Source: UBA6109 sp035366835 (GTDB taxonomy: Bacteria > Desulfobacterota > Syntrophia > Syntrophales > UBA6109). Taken from it: a stretch of DNA of 64,000 nucleotides. Below the pieces are notes generated by a model. The model was not told where the DNA came from. It made no database searches and saw nothing but the letters and a program-made list of their open reading frames with translations. Made by a program: the position numbers and the translations under genes. The stretch is taken from the NCBI GenBank assembly GCA_035366835.1, contig DAOSIS010000014.1, positions 1-64,000 of the forward strand, in the 5' to 3' direction. This document shows, piece by piece, positions 58,877 to 64,000 of the stretch (the stretch's first letter is position 1; each line of letters begins with the position of its first letter).

Positions 58877-59817
58877 CCGTGGAACGGGAAGACAACGGCA
58901 TCGAGCTGTCGTTCCGGGAGGAATCGGTCGGCGGCGCGGTGAAGCGTCCGGACAACGAGGCCTCCATACTCCTCTCGCCGAGACTCCTTCTCCTCGTCCA
59001 CGGTTTCAACGTGAGCGCCCGGGAGGCCGCGGAAACCTATGACGGTTTCACCGAAATGCAGCGGACGATCCTGGGCCGGACCGAAGGCCGCTACTGTGAG
59101 GACCGTCTCGTCGTCCGCATCCTGTGGCCGGGCGACGCGGACTGGGGAATCGCATCGCCCCTCTTCTATCCCTGGAGCATCGGCCGGGCGAATCAGACGG
59201 CGGAGGTCCTGGCGGAGAGCCTTTGCCGCGCGTGCCGCTCCGGCCTCCTTTTCGAGGTCGACATCATCGCCCATTCCCTGGGATGCCGGCTTGCCCTCGA
59301 AACGATCCGCTGCCTCCAGGTCAAGGCGGGACCGCGGCCCGCCGTCCGCAGGATCGTGCTCATGGCCGGAGCGGTTCCGACGTTCATGCTGGACGAAGAT
59401 CCCGGCGCCAGGCTGCGCCGCGCCTACGATGAGATTCTCCGGGACCCGGCACCCGCTCTGAGTCTCTACTCGGGCCGGGACGGCGTATTGTCCTGGGCGT
59501 TCCCCTTGGGAGAAACGGCGGCCGGCGGGAAGGAATTCCTTCCCACGGCGCTCGGACATGAGGCGTGGCGCCATCGGGGTGCGCCGGCCAACCTCCTGCA
59601 GCGCGAGATCGAGAACGCCGGGCACTCGGACTATTGGGGCCATCGCCGGGAGGTGAACTGGTCGCCCCCCCTGAAGGCCGGCCGCCTCGCGCGTTCGTTC
59701 CTCGGCCTTGCGCCGCCGCTGCCGCGGGAAGTGGAGGAATGGCGCCCGGCGGAGAGGGACACGGCGGAGAGCCGTCCGTGCACTGCGGCAAGGGAAAGAA
59801 TCGAAAGGACGACATAG
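58873..59817 (+). CDS. Alpha/beta hydrolase (DUF900-like)
   Basis: A 314-residue alpha/beta hydrolase without signal peptide. The oxyanion strand LLLLVHGFNVSAREAAETY, then RILWPGD and the nucleophile elbow IIAHSLGCRLALETI (Ser135) are complete. The elbow reads A-H-S-L-G, a variant of GxSxG. A C-terminal His candidate lies in ENAGHSDYWGH. The last 40 residues are proline/arginine-rich and probably unstructured. It is translationally coupled to the membrane protein, suggesting a membrane-tethered esterase/lipase. Substrate and role are unknown. Confidence 0.82.
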   Translation: MTVEREDNGIELSFREESVGGAVKRPDNEASILLSPRLLLLVHGFNVSAREAAETYDGFTEMQRTILGRTEGRYCEDRLVVRILWPGDADWGIASPLFYPWSIGRANQTAEVLAESLCRACRSGLLFEVDIIAHSLGCRLALETIRCLQVKAGPRPAVRRIVLMAGAVPTFMLDEDPGARLRRAYDEILRDPAPALSLYSGRDGVLSWAFPLGETAAGGKEFLPTALGHEAWRHRGAPANLLQREIENAGHSDYWGHRREVNWSPPLKAGRLARSFLGLAPPLPREVEEWRPAERDTAESRPCTAARERIERTT

Positions 59818-59831
59818 TCTCCGCGGCAAAG

Positions 59832-60022
59832 CGGCAAAAGGGGACAGATTTATTTTTTACAGAGACTTGACCGGCAAAAGGGGACAGATTTATTTTTTAC
59901 AGAGACTTCACCGCCGCAATTTGCCTGATCATCTCATCACGCAGGTTTCGGGGCGAAACGGTCGTCCGATGCTTCCCCTCTCTTGCCGTCGAAGTAAGAG
60001 CAAAAGGGGACAGATTTATTTT
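59832..60022. repeat. Direct repeats built on CAAAAGGGGACAGATTTATT
   Basis: Two 39-bp copies at 59832-59870 and 59872-59910 are identical apart from a base at the end (period 40 bp). A third, shorter copy lies at 60001-60022. Degenerate inverted relatives are at 56014-56028 and 56063-56081. The units are very AT-rich in a GC-rich genome and look like remains of a transposon-linked repeat family. Bases 59911-60000 hold nothing else recognisable. Confidence 0.7.
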
Positions 60023-60026
60023 TCAG

Positions 60027-60212
60027 TCAATAATCTTTTATCCCGAGAAGCTTGGGATGGGTTTTACCGCCGAACTAATGGATATAACGAAGAATCCATT
60101 GACAATAGGTCTGCTCCGTGCGATAAGCGCAACGTTGATATCCAAGAACCTCTCGAACCCGGTCCATTAGTTTGAGCTTCGGATTCGGACGGAACTTCAG
60201 TTCATTTTGCAT
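60027..60212 (-). pseudogene. Integron-type integrase (IntI) N-terminal remnant
   Basis: The frame starts at ATG 60212 and reads LMDRVREVLGYQRCAYRTEQ then TYCQWILRYIH, the N-terminal core-binding domain of IntI/XerC-like tyrosine recombinases. A TAG at codon 46 (60077-60075) interrupts it. The same frame then continues the family sequence FGGKTHPKLLGIK before a TGA at 60029-60027. The catalytic domain is absent: the GGGGACAGATTT repeat replaces it. So it is both point-mutated and truncated. Confidence 0.8.
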
Positions 60213-60310
60213 TTTTGCACCTTCAATATCGCAATAGCTGGACTTTAAGAAGAGATTGGTACTAAGCGGAACGAGGCGTGAAGGATTTTTCACCTTCCAC
60301 CGGTTAATAT

Positions 60311-60388
60311 CATAATAAGTGGAAAATTCATCCGTCTATATGACGGTAATATGATGGAACATTTTCCACTTATTTACACTATTATGCC
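60311..60388. repeat. attC-like (or attI-side) folded recombination site
   Basis: Nested inverted repeats: CATAAT (60311-60316) with ATTATG (60381-60386), AATAAGTGGAAAAT (60314-60327) with its exact complement (60361-60374), and CCGTC/GACGG (60332-60336/60342-60346) at the tip. The outer ATTATGCC echoes the GTTATGCC of the site at 61173. Size (78 bp) and folding fit an attC, though the arms are longer and more perfect than usual. Confidence 0.5.
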
Positions 60389-60402
60389 CCTTAGGTCCGA
60401 CT

Positions 60403-60831
60403 ATGGCCAAGAGAGCCTCTAAAGCTGACGCCGCTCTAATTGGCCTCCTCATTGTTGTTGGCTTGCCGATCTTCCTAGTTTCAAAGGTCGTTGAATCGGT
60501 AGGTTGGGTCGTATCATTAATAATTGTCGTCGCCGTCATCGGCCTGATCATCTGGCACCAACAGGAAACCAAGAAGAAGCGATTGCAGTATCTCCGCGCC
60601 AAGTACCAAGATGAAGAAGTCGTTCAGAAGATAGTCGCGGGGGACATATGGCAGGGCCAAAGCCGAGAGCAGCTTAAGGATGCGTTGGGAGAACCTGTCT
60701 CCATCGACCATGCAGTACTCAAGACCAAGACAAAGGAGACGTGGAAGTACCACCAACAAGGAGCTAATCGCTTTGGGCTTCGAATCACAGTTGAGAACGG
60801 CTATGTCATCGGGTGGGACAAGAAGGCATAA
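60403..60831 (+). CDS. Small membrane protein, cassette-like gene
   Basis: A 142-residue protein with two adjacent membrane helices (about 9-29, ALIGLLIVVGLPIFLVSKVV; and 34-51, VVSLIIVVAVIGLIIWH), then a basic stretch and a cytoplasmic or periplasmic domain (about 75-140) with QGQSREQLKDALGEPVSIDH and WKYHQQGANRFGLRI, resembling the small SmpA/OmlA-like fold. It starts 15 nt after the left recombination-site-like fold, and its TAA forms part of the right GGCATAAC core. Base composition is lower in GC than the neighbours. I do not know its function; it looks like a gene cassette. Confidence 0.72.
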   Translation: MAKRASKADAALIGLLIVVGLPIFLVSKVVESVGWVVSLIIVVAVIGLIIWHQQETKKKRLQYLRAKYQDEEVVQKIVAGDIWQGQSREQLKDALGEPVSIDHAVLKTKTKETWKYHQQGANRFGLRITVENGYVIGWDKKA

Positions 60832-61180
60832 CACCTTCCGTGGAGAAGCTCCAAGAGATGCTCGATCAGTGGCTCCATCACTACAACTACGAGCAGCCGC
60901 ACCGAGTGTATTGGAATATGGGCAAGAGATCCATTGAGACCATCGAGGCTAGCAAGGTTATCAAAGAGCACGTGACGACCAAAGAGGCGGCTTAAACATC
61001 GCTACCGAAGAGAGACTGACTGTCCGGGAAGTCTCTAACTTTTACAGTTGTACAACCCATTGACTGGATTCACATACAGGGGACTTTTACCCCGTAAGTT
61101 CACGCCCATGCCGGGCGTACACCTGTCGCTTGAGCCGATCGTAGCCCGCAGGGTGCTTCGGCTCAGCTCTTCGTTATGCC
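60825..61180. repeat. attC-like site split by an inserted segment
   Basis: GGCATAAC (60825-60832) and GTTATGCC (61173-61180) are exact complements matching attC core sites R'' and R'. Inner arms TGAGCCGA (61131-61138) and TCGGCTCA (61158-61165) are also exact complements with one bulged base beyond them, as in L''/L'. Between the first core and 61120 lies extra DNA: an IS481 scrap, an IS-end-like stretch (61020-61045) and a CGCCCATGCCGGGCG hairpin. ACACC occurs at both joints (60831-60835, 61119-61123). Confidence 0.55.
60837..60995 (+). pseudogene. IS481-type transposase C-terminal remnant
   Basis: The frame SVEKLQEMLDQWLHHYNYEQ PHRVYWNMGKR SIETIEASK (written in three parts) matches the end of IS481-family DDE transposases, where HYN.ERPH.GY.NMG.RP precedes the stop at 60993-60995. 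The catalytic DDE region is missing. About 25 nt downstream, ACTGTCCGGGAAGTCTC resembles an insertion-sequence end. Confidence 0.72.
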
Positions 61181-61251
61181 AAGAAACGTTAGAAGAACCG
61201 TACGACCACTAGTTATGCATCTTACTTCAGTTGTATAGTTTCGGAGCAGCC

Positions 61252-64000
61252 ATGATTGATTTATCCCAACAGTCGCGAGCGGAGTCTCCTCTCTCCGTTA
61301 AGGCGGAATATACGCCGTTCGTAAACTTCGCGATGCAGCAGAACGCAGTTCCACTGCTTCGGGCGCTCGCTGTGACGAACTTCTCCGAGAAACAGGCCAC
61401 CCACCTAGTTGTCCGTGTGTGGAGCGACCCACCGGTCGTCGCAGAGAAGACGCTGAGGGTGGACGCGATAGATCCCGGCGCGAACTACGCCTTTTCGGAC
61501 CTTGCTCTCACGCTCCTCCGCGAACCCCTCCGCAAACAGTCCGAGCGAGAGGATGGTCACCTGTGGATTGAGGTCGCCGCTGACGGCGTTGCACCTGCAC
61601 GGAAGCCGCTTCCCCTAGCGGTGCTCGCCTACAACGAGTGGTACGGCGTCTCCTCGTTGCCGGAGATCATCGTCGCACACGTGCTACCCAACGACCCCGC
61701 CGTGGAGCGCATCCTAACCGAGGCGTCGAAGCTGCTGTTGGAGAAGACGCAGGACGGCTCGCTGTCGGGATACCAGAGCGGCGGTCCGCGCCGCGCGTAC
61801 ACCCAGGCTGCTGCGATCTATTTCGCGGCGGCACGCCAGAAAATCAGCTACATCAACCCTCCGGCGAGTTTTGAAGAGACCGGCCAGAAAATCAGAACCC
61901 CGGAGCACCTGCTTGACCGTAAGCTCGGCACCTGTATGGACACTTCAACGCTACTCGTCGCGTGCTTCGAGCAGGCTGGGCTTCGACCGGCGGTTGTGCT
62001 GGTGGAGGGACACGCTTTCCCCGGCGTGTGGCTCGTAGACAAGTCCTTCGACGATACCGTGACCGGCCACGCGTCGATCCTCCTGAATCGGATCGGCCTA
62101 GGCGAGTTCCTAGTCGTTGAATCGACGGGGATAACCAAGACACCACCCATAAGCTTTAAGACCGCACTGGAACAGGCAAAAACTCGCCTTCAGAGCGAGA
62201 CACGCTTTCACTTTGCAGTGGACGTAAAGGCCGCACGTAAAATCGGTATCCGCCCGCTGTCGCTGACCGAGGAGGTTTGTGGATCTGCGGACGAGAACGT
62301 CATCCCTGGTGGAAATGCTGAATCTCTCTGTGAAGACCTCGCTGCCCCGGAGGCGGTCGCGGATGCTGACACCCTGAAGTCGACGCGTGCTCCGTGCGAA
62401 CAGGAGAGCGCCGCCAACCGCCTCGCCCGGTGGAAAACCAGCCTGCTCGATCTCAGCCTCCGGAACCGCCTGCTCAACTTCAAAGACTCCAAGAAGTCGA
62501 TCCCACTGCTCTGCCCCGACATCGCGGACTTGGAGAATGCGCTGGCTGCTGACGAGGCGTTTCGCGTACGGCCCAAGCCGGACGCTTGGGGGGCGGCCGA
62601 CCTCCGCGACGCCGCTCTGTACCAAGAGCAGACGGGCGGTGACGCCCTGGCTGACTACCTGCGCGAGGAGATGGCCCAGCGGCGGCTGCACGCCGCCGTG
62701 ACCGAGCGCGACCTTTCAGGTCGCCTCACCGAGATTGAGCGCGCCGCGCGCTTGGGCCTGGAGGAGGGGGGCGCGAACACACTGTTCCTCGCCCTCGGTT
62801 TCCTGGTCTGGACAGAGGCCGCGACGAGCGACATCGAGCGTCGCGCGCCGATCCTCCTGATCCCGATGAGTATCGAACGCAAGTCCGTGCGCGACGGGTT
62901 CCGTATCCAGCGCATCGACGAGGAGTCGCGGATCAATATCACCCTGCTCCAGAAGCTCAAGGTGGACTTCGGCATCACCGTCGACGGTCTGGACCCGTTA
63001 CCCGAAGACGAGTCCGGTCTGGATTTTCCCAGAATCCTTCGGACTATCCGCGATGCCATCAAGCGTGAGCCGCGCTGGAAGGTGGAAGAGGACGCCAATC
63101 TCACCATCCTCACCTTCTCCCGGTTCCTGATGTGGCTAGACCTGGAGGCGAACGCCGAGGAGATCAAGAAGAACGCGGTCGTCCGGCACCTGATCGAGAC
63201 CTCGAACGAGCTGTTCGACTCGGGCGCGTCGTTTCCCGACCTGGAGATCCTCGACGACCGGTATCCACCATCTGCCACGTTCTGCCCGCTGCACGCCGAC
63301 TCCTCCCAACTCCGCGCTGTCCACGCGGCGGCGGAGGGGCGAACCTTCGTGCTGCAAGGCCCGCCGGGCACCGGGAAGTCCCAGACAATCGCCAACCTGA
63401 TCGCCCATTGCCTGACAGTCGGAAAGCGTGTGTTGCTTGTCGCCCAGAAGCGGGCGGCACTCGACGTGGTGCACAAGCGCCTCACGGATGTCGGGCTCGG
63501 TCCCTTCTGCCTGGAGCTGCACTCGAACAAGACGACAAAGGAGTCCTTCCGCGCACAGCTGCGCGAGACACTCAGCGTGGCCGGGACCGGGTCCAGCAAG
63601 TACTGGGAGGCGGAGACGAGCCGCCTCGCCGAGCAGCGGAAGTTGCTGAATGAGTACGCGCGCGATCTGCACCAACCTCGCGCGTTCGGTAAAAGTGCGT
63701 ACTGGGTCATTTCTCGGCTCATCGGCCGTGGGGGTGAGCCGAAGGTCTCGCTGGACCTCGGCGACCTCGGCGGACGGACGGGTGAGGAGTTCGAGCGGAT
63801 GCGGTCCGCCGTGCGTGAGATGGCCGAGGCGGCGTGCGTCTCCGGTGACCCGGTTGGACACCCTCTGAACGCGGTTCGCTTATCTGTCTATATCTGGGGT
63901 ATCGAGGACGACGCAAAGAAAGCGATCCAAGCCGCCGAGGAGGCATACTGGCACCTGAGAACCAAGGGGTCGTCGACCCTGCAGGACCTGGGACTCGAGA
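61252..64000 (+). CDS. Large protein: transglutaminase-like domain + DUF4011 + SF1 helicase (3' end outside window)
   Basis: An uninterrupted frame of 916 codons from ATG 61252 runs off the right edge. Residues 1-190 form an unassigned beta-rich start. At about 200-285 a transglutaminase-like core shows Cys228 in LGTCMDTSTLLVACFEQAG and His254 in VEGHAFPGVWLVD. A DUF4011-type region begins near 390 (RLARWKTSLLDLSLRNRLLN, then FKDS) and includes ALGFLVWTEAA and APILLIPMSIER. The superfamily-1 motor follows with Walker A GPPGTGKSQTIANLI at 703-717 and RVLLVAQKRAALDVVHKRL. Later helicase motifs and any C-terminal nuclease should lie outside the window. Such proteins are frequent in defence islands; function here is inferred. 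No strong ribosome-binding site precedes the ATG (GGAGCAGCC). Confidence 0.85.
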   Translation, partial: MIDLSQQSRAESPLSVKAEYTPFVNFAMQQNAVPLLRALAVTNFSEKQATHLVVRVWSDPPVVAEKTLRVDAIDPGANYAFSDLALTLLREPLRKQSEREDGHLWIEVAADGVAPARKPLPLAVLAYNEWYGVSSLPEIIVAHVLPNDPAVERILTEASKLLLEKTQDGSLSGYQSGGPRRAYTQAAAIYFAAARQKISYINPPASFEETGQKIRTPEHLLDRKLGTCMDTSTLLVACFEQAGLRPAVVLVEGHAFPGVWLVDKSFDDTVTGHASILLNRIGLGEFLVVESTGITKTPPISFKTALEQAKTRLQSETRFHFAVDVKAARKIGIRPLSLTEEVCGSADENVIPGGNAESLCEDLAAPEAVADADTLKSTRAPCEQESAANRLARWKTSLLDLSLRNRLLNFKDSKKSIPLLCPDIADLENALAADEAFRVRPKPDAWGAADLRDAALYQEQTGGDALADYLREEMAQRRLHAAVTERDLSGRLTEIERAARLGLEEGGANTLFLALGFLVWTEAATSDIERRAPILLIPMSIERKSVRDGFRIQRIDEESRINITLLQKLKVDFGITVDGLDPLPEDESGLDFPRILRTIRDAIKREPRWKVEEDANLTILTFSRFLMWLDLEANAEEIKKNAVVRHLIETSNELFDSGASFPDLEILDDRYPPSATFCPLHADSSQLRAVHAAAEGRTFVLQGPPGTGKSQTIANLIAHCLTVGKRVLLVAQKRAALDVVHKRLTDVGLGPFCLELHSNKTTKESFRAQLRETLSVAGTGSSKYWEAETSRLAEQRKLLNEYARDLHQPRAFGKSAYWVISRLIGRGGEPKVSLDLGDLGGRTGEEFERMRSAVREMAEAACVSGDPVGHPLNAVRLSVYIWGIEDDAKKAIQAAEEAYWHLRTKGSSTLQDLGLE

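Noticed and set aside
1..64000. CRISPR array or rRNA operon
   Set aside because: No regularly spaced repeats with unique spacers and no rRNA-like sequence were seen; the only tandem repeat (59832-59910) has two full copies with no spacer.

Overview
The window reads as chromosome from a GC-rich, Gram-negative anaerobe, most likely a deltaproteobacterium (Desulfobacterota, Syntrophus-like). This is inferred from the run hldE1-DUF4416-yicC-gmk-rpoZ-pyrF-rlmB, LPS heptose and type IV pilus genes, two tungsten-type aldehyde oxidoreductases and a sigma-54 controlled TRAP transporter. No 16S rRNA is present, so the taxonomy is inference.

Layout. 1-12 kb is housekeeping: a tRNA-Pro end, pilC, a tightly overlapping minus-strand operon (hldE1 to rlmB), then plus-strand plsC-uppP and ftsK-rimO. 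12-32 kb is a metabolic region. An aorABC-like tungsten aldehyde oxidoreductase operon ends in a MoaD-like gene and faces a second MoaD-like gene plus a universal stress protein. A long minus-strand operon follows (livG-H-M-K-F, Zn-alcohol dehydrogenase, second aldehyde oxidoreductase, Fe-alcohol dehydrogenase), apparently pairing ABC uptake with alcohol-aldehyde-acid interconversion. Next is a dctPQM TRAP operon with a sigma-54 promoter, four upstream dyads and an AcoR-like activator gene. 32-46 kb is again mostly housekeeping: a MoeB-like enzyme, polyprenyl synthase, NAD(P)HX repair enzyme, purB, a patatin, small proteins, a YyaL-type thioredoxin-domain protein, pgi and tkt.

46-64 kb is patchy and accessory. 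It holds an orphan terminator, an AT-richer ankyrin-caspase lipoprotein gene with a 3' frameshift, a HigBA toxin-antitoxin pair beside a REP-like palindrome, an MFS exporter, a five-gene tripartite pump (TolC, MacA, ATPase, two permeases), paired palindromic operators, a SEC-C protein, and a two-gene unit of a membrane protein plus alpha/beta hydrolase. It then shows repeated GGGGACAGATTT units, a decayed integron (broken integrase, attC-like folds, one cassette-like gene, an IS481 scrap) and the first 916 codons of a large protein joining a transglutaminase-like domain to an SF1 helicase.

The most notable items are the decayed integron with its interrupted attC, the transglutaminase/DUF4011/helicase protein, the frameshifted surface caspase, the complete sigma-54 circuit of the TRAP operon, and the two tungsten oxidoreductase systems with two separate MoaD-like proteins. 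All product names rest on reading motifs and family resemblance; no database search was run.
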